Of a DNA stretch of 64,000 bases, positions 47,177 through 63,446 are shown one piece after another; the stretch's first letter is position 1; the number at the start of each line of letters is the position of its first letter. Origin of the DNA: Adiantum capillus-veneris (Eukaryota; Streptophyta; Polypodiopsida; Polypodiales; Pteridaceae); the NCBI GenBank assembly GCA_014529385.2, contig CM043965.1, positions 10,486,912 through 10,550,911 of the forward strand, in the 5' to 3' direction. Below the pieces are notes generated by a model that was not told the DNA's origin, searched no databases, and saw nothing but the letters and a program-made list of their open reading frames with translations. A program made the translations under genes and the position numbers.

Positions 47177-47432
47177 GGTACTTAAAGAAGTTCCTGGTTT
47201 ATCTTTTAAATCTTGTAGCTTCACCTCCATACCATGTGACTCGGCCCGTCTCTAATACTTGCAAATACGGATTCTTTCCTAAGTAGTTTACTACCCTATA
47301 ACCAAAACCTGCCGTGAAGGTGCAGGGGCTTTCTCTCTGCAAGCATAGGCAGCCTCAATGTTGCGTAATGGAGTCGTTCCACCCATGTCGATTCTGTTCA
47401 TTACTACGATTTGGCAACCCACCTCCCTCCTC

Positions 47433-47551
47433 TATATAAAGAGGTGAGGGTGCTTCTCTGGCCCTCACTTAGCTTTGTTTGTTGTGCTGCCTAGAAAGAT
47501 TTGCGTTGTGTTTGACATTGAAGCATGGAGCTCGCTACAACTGACACACAG
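47433..47551 (+). promoter_or_regulatory. TATA box and first-exon-like module 1
   Basis: TATATAAA at 47433-47440, then ggtgagggt and ccctcacttagc where transcription would start, an ATG at 47525 (MELATTDTQ), and a donor CAG/GT at 47551/47552. The module at 49806 has the same order. No further exon could be identified. Confidence 0.5.
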
Positions 47552-49162
<1,611 letters not shown>

Positions 49163-49805
49163 GTCATGACTTCTGACCTGGATAGTATCTATGGGGCTCG
49201 GTTAATGTTCTAAATTGCCATTTCTGGCCACAATTGAGTTGTAACTTTAGGAGATTTTACCTTATGTTTTACATGCTAAATTATTGCCTTGGGGCTGTGG
49301 CTGCTCTAGCATCTCATCTGGAGGGGATTGTAGACTACACTTCGAATCACTGTCTGAGCTCAAGTGGTTAAATTGAGTTGCTGCTGCCTGGTAAGGGATT
49401 ACCCTGTGCTGAACAAATGCTTAATTTGTTATGTGGATCACATTAGTTAATATTCAATCTAGTTACCATAAAGCTAAAACTTTCCTAGCATCTTGTTCTG
49501 GCTACCCTATGGGTACTATCGCCTAATCTACCTCCTACCAGTTTTAGTTTTTAAGCTAAAACCTATTCTTTGGCCCCTCATAAACTTGGGCGGCTTTCGA
49601 GTTCATTGTCTCTACTTAGGTTTTCATCATGCTGTCGCGACTGCATCACTGCCCCGCTCTGATGGAAAGTTGCCTGCCTTGGCTTCCCTACCTCCCACTC
49701 ATTGATAGAATCCTACCCGGATTACCTCGTACATTCATCGAGGCTAGGTGGCCGTGGCACCACCACTAATGAGCATCTGTCGGAGTGCATCCCTGCCTCC
49801 TCCAC

Positions 49806-49892
49806 TATAAAAGGTGAGGATTTTTTCCCCTCACTTAGGCTTGGTCTTCCTTAGCTGCTTGGAAAATTGCTTGGCATGGCGACTGCTCACAG
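49806..49892 (+). promoter_or_regulatory. TATA box and first-exon-like module 2
   Basis: TATAAAAG at 49806-49813, then ggtgagga and cccctcacttaggc, gctgcttggaaa, an ATG at 49876 (MATAH), and donor CAG/GT at 49892/49893. It matches module 1 in order and partly in sequence. Confidence 0.5.
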
Positions 49893-51680
<1,788 letters not shown>

Positions 51681-51722
51681 TAGGGTAAATTAGGAGTGAA
51701 CTCAGAGTGAACTAGTGTAAAT

Positions 51723-51767
51723 TAGGAGTGAACTAGGGAAAAAAATGGCACTCCAAGTTCACTCCTA
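51723..51767. repeat. Short inverted repeat, 12-bp arms
   Basis: taggagtgaact (51723-51734) and its exact inverse (51756-51767), with a 21-base loop. A B-box-like ggttgaaccc at about 51810 hints at a tRNA-derived SINE relic on -, unproven. Confidence 0.6.
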
Positions 51768-52497
51768 GTTTAGCCCAAGTCAGCTCTAGTTCACTAGCCT
51801 CGCGGGGCAAGGTTGAACCCGAGACCTCTTGGTTTCCACATGAAAGCCCTATTGCCACACGCTAGCATGCATCGGTGACCATGTCCACACACTAGACGTA
51901 AAATACCATAGTTCATGCCCTAGTTCAGTCTTAGCTCATCATGGTGGTTGCGTGGTGGAGATCAAAGCCTCTCTATGCCTTGTGCCATAAAGTGAAGAGG
52001 CCTATCTAACCATGATAAAGATTTCCAATAGACCTACCTCCAGAGCCTTGCCTTGGTTTTGCGAAAGCCCTTAGTGCTACCCCTAAAATTAGAAGGTTGT
52101 AAAACCCTTCCAAGGGGCTCCTACCCGCTTGTAGTAGGGCTAGAAATATGTTTCCTTTCAAAAGATTTGTAGAAAATTTGGAAAAATTGTTGTATGTCCT
52201 TCCAATTTGTGTAAGAAGAACTTTAAGGACTTCAAAATGAAAAGTGGTCACACTGAGAGATACCCCTTCCCAGGGGTCTATGCAAAAACTATATAATTTA
52301 CACATTTATACAATATCATATACATCAAATTTACAAAAGCGTTTGCATAGGGGAGGAGTTCTCAATGCCCGACCTAGCATGGAGTTTAAGCCATGAGCTA
52401 GGCTCCATCTAGAGGTACCTAGCAACTACCTTTGAATGTGTGGTATGAATGAATGACCAAGCGGAGGGTGAAGATACGTGTACACTGCATTGCAAGA

Positions 52498-52581
<84 letters not shown>

Positions 52582-54680
52582 ATGGAAGGTGAAATAGAGT
52601 ATGCAGAGACACATGAGAATGACAAAAGAGAGTCTTTAAATGCCTCATCTAAATGAAACATGCAACCATGAATTAGTGCAAGTACAAAATCTGGGTATAC
52701 CATAACTTCAAAATATAAATGACTAGTAGAAGCACTGGACCGTGTGTAGGGATTGACCGGTCTATCCATCCTCTTTTTCTCTTACTATGGACATAGAAAA
52801 TTTCACTTCATAGAGAGCGAGCCAAAACACCTCCAACCTACCTGAGTTAGACATAAGTTGAGGCCGCTTCACCTCTCTCCATAATCTTGACCTTTGAAAG
52901 GATTCCAAATACCAGCAAGTGGTAGGATATCAATACCGACCATACCAATTTAGGCACCATGCCTCTTTGATACCCAACATTGGGTGCTTAAGAAAATCCA
53001 AGGCAAGATCCCCGACATGTTAGCCGTTTAGATCGTTCAACCCCAATGCACTAATTGTGTAGATGAGCATAACAAAAAAAGAAGAAGATCCACACAACAC
53101 CCTAGATTTAGCAAAGCCCCAGGTCATTGACCCTTTCATCTAAGGCTAAGCGATGTCTATATGATCATAATCTTGTAGCAACGTTGTCATGAGAAACATA
53201 AAACACGAGTTCAATCAAAATAGCATCTTTCATATGCACAAACAATCCTTTCCAAGCAGTTAGATTGTATAGGGTCTCTACCCTTACATGTCCACCATAA
53301 AAACATCAAAACCACTCCATAATCCAATTCAAGATAGTATAACATAATCCAATCTTGTCACATGGGTGATCACTCCACCCATCTTAGGATGATGCACATC
53401 CATCTTGCAAAACCACTTTAGCACATACCATGGCTGCAAAAATTTCGGTAGCATTTTGGCATCAAAGCCATAACAAAAAAAAAGATCCAAGCGCCACACC
53501 GGCTTCCACCATCAAAATCAAAACATAATCTATGAGGGATTTCAACCCTTTGCCATAAACCATAATCCTAACTGAAACAACTCCCACACTTGGATTTTTT
53601 ACTATACACGCTGCAATCATCTCGAGCCAACACACATGGTCCTTAAAGAATGAACTTTTTATGCATAAAAGAAGTTTGACCAAATCTAAATATAACTTCA
53701 AAATTCTATTTTGATAATGTTTAACAATGCATAAGTGACACACTATGAACGCACCTCACCCTCCTAGCACATAGAGCTAGTTTTTGACCTAGAAGGGTGA
53801 AAAGCATTATACACATGCACATGGAACATCCAAATCCATCTATGAGATTCCCCACATCATATGAGGTTACCGCATCAACCCATTCATGATGCAAAACAGC
53901 TCCACCACTTTGGTCAAGCATATACCATAACACCACATATATGGGAAAAACATCTTTTTTTTTTTGAGCACATGCATGACATGCAAAAGAAAGTATTTGA
54001 CCTAAAATCATGCATCAAGCTCAGACCTATAACAAAGAATAACACCTTATCACATCATTTTGTCCATACGAGACTTATGCAAACAACCATGACACAAAAA
54101 AAGCCACTTTATTTATATTTACCCGTATGGTTTGGGTTGACTAACCATATACTCCCATATAAGTTTACAGACACCAAAAAATTGAAATAAACTCACCAAA
54201 ACATATATGAACCACTCATCAAAATCACGACTCCATATGGCACTAGGTAGCACCCTTATATACATAGGTAATTCCGTACAAGGAATGGTTAATAACTCGC
54301 ACTCATGAAGTTATTCCGATGATTTAAATACATTTATCAGCAAGTTTAATCAAATTTTTGATATGGTTAAGTGGGTTCCTTCATCCAACAAATCTTTATA
54401 GTGGTTCTCTCTATCCTAAGGTTTTTGTATGTTCCGGATGCATCCGTGGTATCACTTTTGTATTTTGAAAACAACTCTTATGTGTTCTCTCATTGCACAT
54501 CACATCACTCATTAAGATTCACAGACATGGATTTTTGTGTACACTTAAGTTGGGCTCTCAAAAATCAATTTGTACGAGCATGCATTTAAGTGATTGAGCA
54601 AAATTTTACGTATGTACTATGAGAAATAGAATTCCAAAAACAAACTTTTGCATTTTTCATAATTACCTCTCTCTATGCTG
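51768..54680. other. Gene-poor stretch
   Basis: No gene that I can support. It contains the (GA)n array at 52501-52578 and AT-rich sequence. Short frames such as 53861-54190 (+) lack recognisable domains. Confidence 0.5.
52501..52578. repeat. (GA)n microsatellite
   Basis: About 39 uninterrupted GA units. Confidence 0.97.
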
Positions 54681-55136
54681 AGTTGATGTTTCTTACAGGG
54701 CCCAAAATTGAGTCCAAGTTTCTCCTAATGCAAATTTGGGTGTCCAAAACATCATCTACTGTACCAAAGATGGTTCCAAGGTTCAAAACACAAAGAGGAG
54801 CATCTTCAAGCAGGGAACCTAAAACAAAATGGATTTGGAAGACAAAGGAGCACTTATCTTCTCCACCAACTGTAAAACCGATAAAGCAATGCAGAGTTAA
54901 GTCTCAGAAGACTCAACCACAACATTCTAACCAAGACAAACCAAGATACCGATGGCAGGTAAAAGCTCGACAACCACCAATATTGATACCGACAGCTCAG
55001 GAAATCAGCATACCAAAGCATCTTGACGGTACAATAAAGCAAAGAGCACATAAGCTACCTCTTTGAAAGACAGCAACAAGAAACCTTGACATCAGAAACC
55101 CTTGAGTTAATTACCAACTCTCGCACAAAATTTTGA

Positions 55137-56025
55137 AGAAGAAATCGATGGTGCAACTTTTGAACCTTCAAAAAGAAGATTCCATAGGAAATCCTATGCC
55201 GCATGGAAGAGGTCGTCCAAGCTCAAGAAGTTCAAAGAGGGAGGAAAGAGCATCTCTTTCCTTACATACGATGGCACCTTTGGTGCTACAGACAAAGTCT
55301 TGGCCTTTATCCAACAATTCAATGCGGCGTTTAAAGATGAGGGCTTCACGGAGTCCTCTAAGCTACACCATGTAGCCATGCACTTTCAAAAGTCCACCAG
55401 GCAATGGTGGTCTAGCCTACGGGCCAACGGTGAAGCTCCACAAACATGGAAAGCTTTAAGAGCTTCCATCATGAAGCAGTTTTTGGCCACCGATGTCAAA
55501 GACAAAGTACTCACCGAATGGCGAACCTTGAAGCTCTCTCCCTACGAATCCATTCATAACTATGTAGACAAGTTTTGGGACTTACATCTCAAAGACACTG
55601 TCTTCAAAAAGATGGATTTTGGAGAGCAAAAACAACAATTTTGTGCGGGCCTAATTGAAGAAATGGTGGAGTATGTCAACTCCCAAAGGCCACGCACTCT
55701 ATCTGCGGTCATACACCATACTATGGTGTCTTCTCAAATCAATTTCCAAACAGGGGCTAAGAGAAATCTTAAGCCCACAGAAATCAAGGGTTCCAATGAG
55801 CCTAAGGGGAAGGACAATGCCCAAAAATATCCTAAGGGAAATTCCAATAACAACAAAGCTAAGGAGAAGGGAGTTTACAAAGGCCAAAACAAACTCTCTT
55901 CTGAAGAGCTTGAGTGTTATCGCAAGGATAACCGTTGTTTCAAGTGCGGCGAGCAAGGGCATGTGTATTGCACTTGTCCCCAAAAGAACACCCACCATCA
56001 GCCTCCTAGAGCTACCTTGGTCTAA
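55137..56025 (+). pseudogene. gag of truncated chromovirus
   Basis: Open from about 55113 to TAA at 56023 with no suitable ATG at the start, so the 5' end is lost. FIQQFNAAF, HFQKSTRQWWSSL and YVDKFWDLHL match the other family copy. The zinc knuckle CFKCGEQGHVYCTC is at 55936-55977. The TAA separates gag from pol in the same frame. The copy at 10.8-19.3 kb has no stop there, so it is more likely a mutation than programmed readthrough. Confidence 0.85.
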
Positions 56026-57240
56026 ATCCAAGAAGCGGAAGCTCACCACAAAGGATCTCCTCTATGCCATGCTTGGGGAAAGGTAAGAGAACATGATGCT
56101 TTTATTCTCTTTGACCCTGGTTCTACTCACAATTTCATATCCACAGAGTTGTCCACCAAGCTAGGCATCCAAGCTTGTGAGATGGGAAATGTCCTACTTT
56201 TAGATTGTGCTTTCAAGGGGCAAGAAGCTTCAGTCACTCCCTTAATCGGGAAATTGAGCCTCCATGTCCAAAGCTATGTGCACAAAGAGGACTTCTTCAT
56301 CTCTCCTCTCAAGCATGAGGATGTAATCCTAGGGGCACCATGGTTTGATTGCATGGCTGCCAATGTTAAATTCCCTGAAAGAAAAATTTACTTTAAGTAC
56401 AGGGAAAAACATATGTACATAGATGCTAAGGAAATGGGTAACACCATACCCATTGTACATATGCAAGCTTTCAATAAGTCAATAAAGAGCTCTATTTCCG
56501 TGTACATGATTTCTCTTAAAGATTCTCAAAATGAACCTAATGCTTTAGCAAAAGAAAATATAAACAATCACAAGGAATTAGAGTTATCCAATTTTCTCAA
56601 GGGGTTTCAACATGTCTTTATTGACGACATCCCTTGTGAACTACCTCCTACACGAGGCAATGATGACCATGCAATTGAACTTCTTCCAAGAAGTTCACAA
56701 CCTAATAATCCTCCTTATAGAGTTTCTCAAGCTCAACAAGAGGAGATTATGCGGCAAGTGCATGAGTTAGTTGAGAAGGGCATGGTTAGGCCTATTAGGC
56801 CTAGCTCATCTCCATTTTTCTCACCCATATTATTAGTGCAAAATAAAGATGACACATATCGTGTGTGTGTCAATTATAAAGCACTAAATAGGATCACTGT
56901 CAAGAATAGGTTTCCCGTTCCACGCGTAGAAGACCTATTTGATAAGCTACAAGGGTCCACCTACTTCAGTAGGATTAACCTAAAAAGTGGCTACCATCAA
57001 ATAAGGATAGTTGATCAAGACATTGTAAAGATTGCATTTTGCACTATGTTTGGTCTTTATGAATACATTGTCAGGCCTTTTGGCTTGACCAATGCACTAG
57101 CCACATTTAACTGCTTGATGGAGAAGCTATTCAGGCCTCACCGAACCTTTACTGGAGTGTTCTTTGATGATATTATCATCTACTCTAATTCACTAGATGA
57201 ACATAAGCAACACCTCCAGGTAATATTTAATGTTAATTGA
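56026..57240 (+). pseudogene. Protease and reverse transcriptase of truncated chromovirus
   Basis: Same frame as gag. The protease motif FILFDPGSTHNF is at about 56100-56135. RT shows [39 protein letters not shown] and FFDDIIIYS (about 57160-57185). The Asp expected before LKSGYHQ is Asn, a loss of one of three catalytic aspartates. A TGA at 57238 follows a small deletion relative to the other copy. Confidence 0.85.
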
Positions 57241-57812
57241 AAGAAAAGTGAGTTTTTCTTACAAGAGATTCAGTATTTAGGTCACATTATCTCTCAAGAT
57301 GGCATCCAAATGGATCCATCAAAGTTAGAGGTAATAAAAGGATGGCCTAAACCAAGGAATCTTCATGAACTAAGAAGCTTTATAGGTATGTGTGCATACT
57401 ATAGACGCTTCATAGAAAAGTTCTCACAAATCGCGCGATCATTACATGACCTAACAAAGAAAAACGTTAGGTATACATGGTCTACCAAGGAGAACAATGC
57501 TTTTGAAAAGCTTAAAGAAAAGATTGTCTCTCAACCTGTGCTTACACTGCCGGATCTCTCAAAGCCATTTGAGGTCCAATGTGACGCTTGTGGTGATTGC
57601 CTTGGAGCTGTTTTGGCACGCCATAGCCTATGAAAGTGGAAGGATCGACCCTGTTGAGCAAGATCTAGGCATATATGAAAAGGAAATCATCGCAGCTCTA
57701 CATGCCTTAGACTCATGGAAGCACTATTTATTGGGAACTCTTTTCATTCTGCGGACCGCTCACCAAAGCCTTAAGTACTTCATGATGCAGACCAAGCTCT
57801 CCAACAAACGCG
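57241..57812 (+). pseudogene. RT end and RNase H part of truncated chromovirus
   Basis: YLGHIISQDGIQMDPSKLEV and FIGMCAYYRRFIEKFS continue RT. RNase H follows with FEVQCDACGDCLGAVL, then a frameshift near 57612, then YEKEIIAALHALDSWKHYLL and HQSLKYFM. Similarity ends at about 57812. Confidence 0.8.
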
Positions 57813-57970
57813 ATATTTCTCTTGGCTCTTGAGGATTTTCTCATCTAGGAAAAAAAGAAATTGTGAGACCCATCAAGTCAAAAGGAGTGTTGCCCTCAAC
57901 AAAGTGAAGCACATAATGGAGCTTCCATAGGTTTTCATGCCATATATTCAATAGGTAGATGTCCACCCAC

Positions 57971-57971
<1 letters not shown>

Positions 57972-58048
<77 letters not shown>
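57972..58048. repeat. (CA)n microsatellite
   Basis: About 38 uninterrupted CA units shortly after the truncation point of the chromovirus. Confidence 0.97.
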
Positions 58049-58051
<3 letters not shown>

Positions 58052-59619
58052 GAAAGAGACCAAGCATGTGTGCAGACACAATCACATACATTTCAATTAG
58101 ATATTAACCACGCATGTTTGAAACACATACGCATTCATCATACATTGTAAATTTGTGGGCACCAATCAACGGGCATGCATTCAATCACACATGCTAAAAA
58201 TGGTTTAAATAGCAAAACAATGCCGATGATTCCATGCATGCAATGATTGGGGATAAATGTTGTGACTACACCAGGATGTTGATGTCACTCATTGCTTTCA
58301 CGACGGGCATGTGCAGAGTGAGGCAAGGGAAAATGTCCACCTCCTCTCTCCCAAGTTGAGCAATCCACAAGAAAACATTAAAACTAGCCTCCATGATCAT
58401 CTTGAGGAGTATGTTCCTCTTTCATAAGAGAACATCTCTTTCATAAGATGATAGATGAAGCAATGTAAAATCCTCTGAATAAACCTTGGGGGTGCACCTT
58501 TAAGAAACTATTTGTATAATGTGCGTTCAAAGGGTATTAAAAAAAACCCTTTACTTACATGGTTAAGTTAGTAAAATGACCATTTTTTCTTTAAAAACTT
58601 ATTGGTTTTTTGCTAAAATCAATTTAAAAACCCTTTTTGTTAATATAATCATGTTAAAATTTTTAACTTTTGGCAATTAAAAAACCCATTCATTAGAACT
58701 CATGTGGTAACTTACATGTCTAAGAGGTGAGCCCCCTAAGGAATAAAGGCGTCAAGCTAAAGATCTTGCAACTTGAGGATGACCATCCATCCTATATGCT
58801 TCAACAATCCCTCCTTATCATGATAGTTTTTAGGATGGCATACCTCTCAAGGAGACTAATGCGCTAGTTGGGTACACCCAAGGGACCATGGCAATTGAGA
58901 AGGGCACCAAGAAGCCAAGAGAAGCCATTGTTCATTGGCATGATAAGAGTACCCACACTCTTTTGTGAGTGTACGAAGAGACCTAGAATCAAACAAAGAA
59001 AGGAAATTTCTTTCGCTCCAAAGACTGGGAGGACACACTTAATAAGGATGTCAACGCAATCACAATCCAAAGCATGCCTAGGATTGCATTGATGTCCTAA
59101 AAAAACGCACAAGAAAGAGCTCAACAAGAAAAATTTCTTCAATGCATCTCGTAGCATGTAGACACTCTTCAAAATGTGTGGTGCATTATAGGGAAGGACT
59201 CCAAAAGCAAGTGGGATTGTGGGTGCCTTTGATAGCGACAATCATGGGGCTTCATCAACAACTACACCCATAGACACTCCAGTTGATGGTGATTACCAAT
59301 AATCTGGAGCCTCATCTCAAACCCCTAAGTGGATCCCTCACCCGCTAAAGTATATATGTGTGGACTTTATGAAAACAAAGCAAAGACTACAAAGTCCACA
59401 ATTGGGACATCAAGAAAAACTGTGGAGACTCAATTATATGGGCTCTCATAGCATCTACAAAGGCAAAAGAGATAATCTATTGGCATTTTGGGAGATTGAT
59501 ATGGCTCACATGGAGCATGATCTCAAGATGCAGCAAAACTAACTAAATTTGCAGTATGAGGTTGCAAATCTAATTGCTAGGAGACATGACCAGTACGTTT
59601 AGATTTTTTATGAAATGTT

Positions 59620-59771
59620 TCTCTTGTCTTGAGCTTGTTTTCTTACTAGTGTCTAACTTTACATGTGATGGGTTCTTTTTAGGTTTTTTGCATCTCTTAT
59701 CTTGAGCCTGTTTTCTTACTAGTGTCTAACTTTACATGTAATGGGTTCTCTTTAGGTTTTTTGCATCTCTT
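59620..59771. repeat. Two-copy tandem repeat, about 76 bp
   Basis: tgtcttgagcttgttttctt…ggttttttgcatctctt is repeated with few changes (cttgagc-tgttttcttactagtg and aggttttttgcatctct are shared). Confidence 0.88.
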
Positions 59772-60207
59772 GTTGTGGATCAATTAGCACGCTTGCTCCA
59801 CTAGTAATCCGAGTAAACTCTCTCACACTTATTGATGTATTGTCACCTATGTTAATTGAACTTGTGAGTGGTAACCCATTGCAACATCTTTACGCTTATC
59901 CATATGATGTAGGAGTCTTACCGTAGCACAAGCGATATTTTTCAAGTGACCTAAAACCCGAGAAAATTTCTAAATGGCTAGGACCCAATTTGTGCTATGT
60001 GTTGCACTCTATATTGTGATAGGTGAAACGTTTTTTATTTTTTTCCGGTATTCTTGTCTTGTCCACAATGACTCAAGTGTCTAAGAACCAATATCAAGCC
60101 CTTACAAAGGGAGAATTAAGCCCTTGCCACCACGCGTTGTCACGTGGTGATACATGGAACTACAAAGGAGTTTGTTTTGCCCAATTCTTCTCAAGTTCAA
60201 AAGGGCT

Positions 60208-60450
60208 AAATATCTTAGAAGAGGAAATTACACCCTTTTTAGAGATGCTTGTAGTACCGTGTGTCAGCACATGGTGCTATATGAAGCTTTTCAGGGGCTT
60301 TATTACGTTGGGGTAAAGATGGGTGCCTTATCTTGGAAGAGGAAATTACACGCTTTTTAGAGATTCTTGTAGTACCGTGTGTCGGCATATGGTGCTATAT
60401 GAAGCTTTTCAGGGGCTTATTATGTTGGGGTAAAGATGGGGGCCTTATCC
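60208..60450. repeat. Two-copy tandem repeat, about 120 bp
   Basis: Both units run from gaagaggaaattacac through gtagtaccgtgtgtc and agcttttcaggggc to ggggtaaagatgg. A few substitutions separate them. Confidence 0.88.
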
Positions 60451-60512
60451 CAAGCCGAACACTAGATCTGGATGCCCATTGTTTCACCTTATTGATTGAA
60501 CATGTCACAAAG

Positions 60513-61202
60513 TGATGATGTGTCTGCCCGAGAGCATGTGGGAAACGCTAACCCGAACTGCTGCGAAAAAACCAGATTCTGGAAACCCTAACCCTAAAAC
60601 TTGTAAACCCTAAAATTTGCCAAAAACCTAAAAACAACAGAAACCCTAACCTTAAAAGGGCAGTAGAGCTAATTTTCCGTGATGATGATGTGGTAGAATT
60701 TGCATAAAGTGCGGCGATTTTTTAGCTTTTGGTGTCAACTTTTTCCTACGCAATTGGAGAATAGAGAGAGAGAGAGAATACGGTTGCTTTATTTTCATTA
60801 CGCAATTGCCAGGAGAGAGAGAGAGAATTGGATTGCTTTATTTCTACAACTCAAGAGAGAGCTTGAGAGAGAAGAGCTTTTGCTTTTATTTTAGGCTTTT
60901 GATGTGCAGCTTTTGGGGCTCTGCTTTTGGCATCCCTTGTAATTTAAATACATGGTGAGGGCTCACACTCTGCAGAGCATCTAGACGTAGAGTCTGAGAG
61001 TGAAACCCTAACCACTCTCTTGTACTTTGAACACTGATTAATACATAAAGATTTACCAAAACAGGTGCCAATCTTTGGGGCCAATATCTCTAGGCACGGA
61101 ACTCCGCCGGGCCTCTATTGTGAACTGTGAATAGTTTTGAAGTGGTTTTTTTGTGCTGTTGTGATTTATTCTTGACTTGGAGTGTCCAAGTCTGTTATTA
61201 CA
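60513..61202 (+). repeat. 5' LTR of second Ty3/gypsy lineage
   Basis: It ends in ttattaca at 61202, one base before the primer-binding site. The start is placed at tgatgatgtg (60513), but the TG at 60521 is also possible; the 3' LTR is outside the window. It contains AAACCCTAA-like motifs at about 60590-60655 and 61003-61012, short GA runs, and a TATA-like tttaaatac at about 60943. Confidence 0.65.
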
Positions 61203-61203
61203 G

Positions 61204-61215
61204 TGGTATCAGAGC
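61204..61215 (+). other. Primer-binding site (initiator Met tRNA)
   Basis: TGGTATCAGAGC directly after the LTR end. It fixes the + orientation. Confidence 0.93.
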
Positions 61216-61270
61216 ATGGCTTTTCTATTCTACGAAAAATCCAATCCCCAATTTTCTTTCCGCGGCACCT

Positions 61271-62724
61271 ATGGCTTCACACAAGGATCAGTCAACTCCC
61301 TCTACATCCGGAGATGCGGGCAAGGATTACAATGAAGATTCTGGCAGAGGGTATGGCCGGCCTCGGCCTACTCAGGGGGAGCAAAGAGAGATGAAGCATC
61401 GTCAATTGATCGGTGATGCAACAAAGATGATGCTAAGTTTTGCAAAGGACCCGAAATTGGCAAAATATATGAGCGAGACATCTTTCAAGAAGTGCACGAG
61501 CAGTGGCAGAAAACCACAACACAACCCTTGAAACCCGCTCTCAAGAAACCTTCTGCTCACAAGAAATATTTAGATAAAGAATTAGAAGAGGTGGTTGATG
61601 CACGAATTGCTCAGCTTTTTGACGCGCAAAACAAGGCTAAAAAGCACGGCAAAAAGTAGACGAAAGGCACTGATTTCTCGGGTTATTTGGGTCGTCAGTC
61701 GACATTTCATAAGGCAAAGAAACAGAAGAAGCGTGTTCGATTTGAAGGAGTAACGAGTTCTTCTTCTTCTTCTGAAAGTTCTTCTAGCTCTTCACATTCG
61801 AGCGAAGAAGACAGAAAAGGCAAAAAGCGAAGCAAGAAACAACGCTTTGAAAAGGGCAAGAAAAAGGCAAAGAAGTCTAAATCTCGCCCAGTGAGTGACG
61901 GTTCTACAGAGGACGCGTCTATGGACTTTGATGACGGCAAATGCGAACAAGAAGAATTTTTATAAAGCCAACCAATATGACTTTTTGGAAGATAAAAGCA
62001 AGAAAGTTCGAGAGTTTAAGGAAGGAGGACAATCGATCAAATTTGACACTTTTGCAGGATACAAAGATGCTTCTAAGGCTTTGTCTTTTATACAACAGTT
62101 TGACATCGCTTTCGCGGGAGGACGCTACTTAGAGCACTCCAAGATTCGGAGAGCTGCCTCTTATTTTAAGGGGAATACTCGAACTTGGTGGTCCACACTT
62201 CTTTTCAACAAGACTATGTCAGTTGAATGGCTGAAATTTAAGAAGCTTTTTATTTCTTCTTGGTTGACACAAGAGTATGAACGCGATATACGAGCTGCTT
62301 GGAACCATCTTCGGATGACCAAGAGAGATACAATGGATACTTACTGTGAGAGATTCTAGAGCTCTTTTCTACCCGCCTCTTCATTCAAGAAGATCTTGTT
62401 CAGAGAACATATTGAGTGGTTCACCTTGGGTCTACCTACAGAGATCCGAGATCACTGCTTGGAACAAAAGTCAGCTTCTATTCAGGAGTTGATGAGTCAT
62501 GCAAAGCGGGGCTTTGACATTCACTCTAGCAGTCTGACCTACCCCACCGATGAGGTCATGACACAAAGAGCCGAAACGACTTCAGGGAATGAAAGTAGAA
62601 AGAGAAAGAGCAACCCAAAGAAGAAGGATGCATGACCCAAGCTTACCCCTCAGGAGAGAGCTCGCTTCATCAAGGAGGGGAAGTGCTTTGGATGCGGGGA
62701 ACATGGACATATCTCCATGAAGTG
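61271..62724 (+). pseudogene. gag of second Ty3/gypsy lineage
   Basis: The ATG at 61271 (MASHKDQSTPSTS) is the likely start. A Ser/Lys/Glu-rich linker (61740-61965) precedes the capsid domain with FIQQFDIAF, YFKGNTRTWWSTL and FISSWL (about 62085-62270). A zinc knuckle CFGCGEHGHISMKC lies at 62683-62724. Frameshifts near 61510 and 61900-61960 and stops at 61657, 62357 and 62633 break it. Confidence 0.85.
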
Positions 62725-62817
62725 CCCTAAAAAGGCACAAAAAGGATAGAATGATAAGGACGACGAGACAGGCCTGAGAGTTCGAGACCAGTTGAGGAAC
62801 ATGGAAGAAAAGGCAAG

Positions 62818-63387
62818 ATGAAAATAGGACTAGTTCTAGATTGTGTGGGTACCAATCCCAACACCATGGACGAGAGTACAAAACTTTGTCGAGCTTGGGG
62901 CAAAGTGAAAGACCAAGAGGCCCTGATCTTCTTTGATGGAGGAGCCAAGGCCAACTTCATTTCATCGAAATTGGCGGCGCGGCTCAAGATCACTCCCGAT
63001 TGGATGGGACCACTTGCGGAGGCTGTTCTAGCAGCACCCGGCAGGGGCGTAGCCATTACACCTGTCATTGGCAAACTTTGGTTTAGGGTTTAGGGGTATT
63101 TGGGGAATGAGGAGTTTTTCTTAATGCCTTTGGAAGGTTGTGATTTTCTCTTAGGGATTCCCTGGTACCACAAGAACAACGCCATGGTCGATTATCGGGC
63201 GAGGAAAGCGACATTGACTACGGAGAAGGGCAGAACCATTGTACTTGATATTAAACTGAAGGGTGAGTCTGTCCCTATTGTATCGGCTTTGGCTATTTCT
63301 AAATTAATGATATCCAGTCTATTTGTTTACTCAATCTTTATGAAAGAATTGAGCGATAAGGATAGGACAAATATGTCTAAACTTTGA
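62818..63387 (+). pseudogene. Protease region of second Ty3/gypsy lineage
   Basis: FFDGGAKANFISSKLA (about 62930-62980) fits a retroviral-type aspartic protease with DGG in place of DSG/DTG. FLLGIPWYHKN near 63150 is the following block. A TAG at 63091 splits the frame. Confidence 0.78.
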
Positions 63388-63446
63388 TAAAGGGTGCCAA
63401 GATTTTCTCCACTCTCACGTCGATTGCTTCTTAGAGGGCCTACCAG

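Larger units (their letters stand above)
55137..57812 (+). mobile_element. Truncated Ty3/gypsy chromovirus copy
   Basis: gag, protease, RT and the first part of RNase H, closely related to the element at 10808-19324 and in opposite orientation. No LTR or primer-binding site precedes it, and it breaks off after TKLSNK within RNase H at about 57812, so integrase, chromodomain and 3' LTR are missing. Possibly the Lys/Pro-rich frame at 54683-55066 belongs to its decayed 5' part. Confidence 0.88.
57813..60512. other. Gene-poor spacer between two Ty3/gypsy elements
   Basis: Contains (CA)n at 57972-58048 and two tandem duplications listed separately. A 125-codon frame on - (58864-59241) has no recognised domain. 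No gene supported. Confidence 0.5.

Noticed and set aside
54683-55066. Separate host gene of 127 codons on +
   Set aside because: Lys/Pro/Gln-rich without a domain and directly before a gag that has lost its start; more likely decayed retrotransposon 5' sequence.
55999-56030. Programmed stop-codon readthrough between gag and pol
   Set aside because: The related copy at 10.8-19.3 kb has no stop here, so the TAA at 56023 is best explained as a mutation.
58864-59241. 125-codon frame on -
   Set aside because: No recognisable domain or splice context in gene-poor DNA.
60590-60655. Interstitial telomere tract
   Set aside because: Only scattered ccctaaa-type motifs, not a continuous array; they lie inside an LTR.
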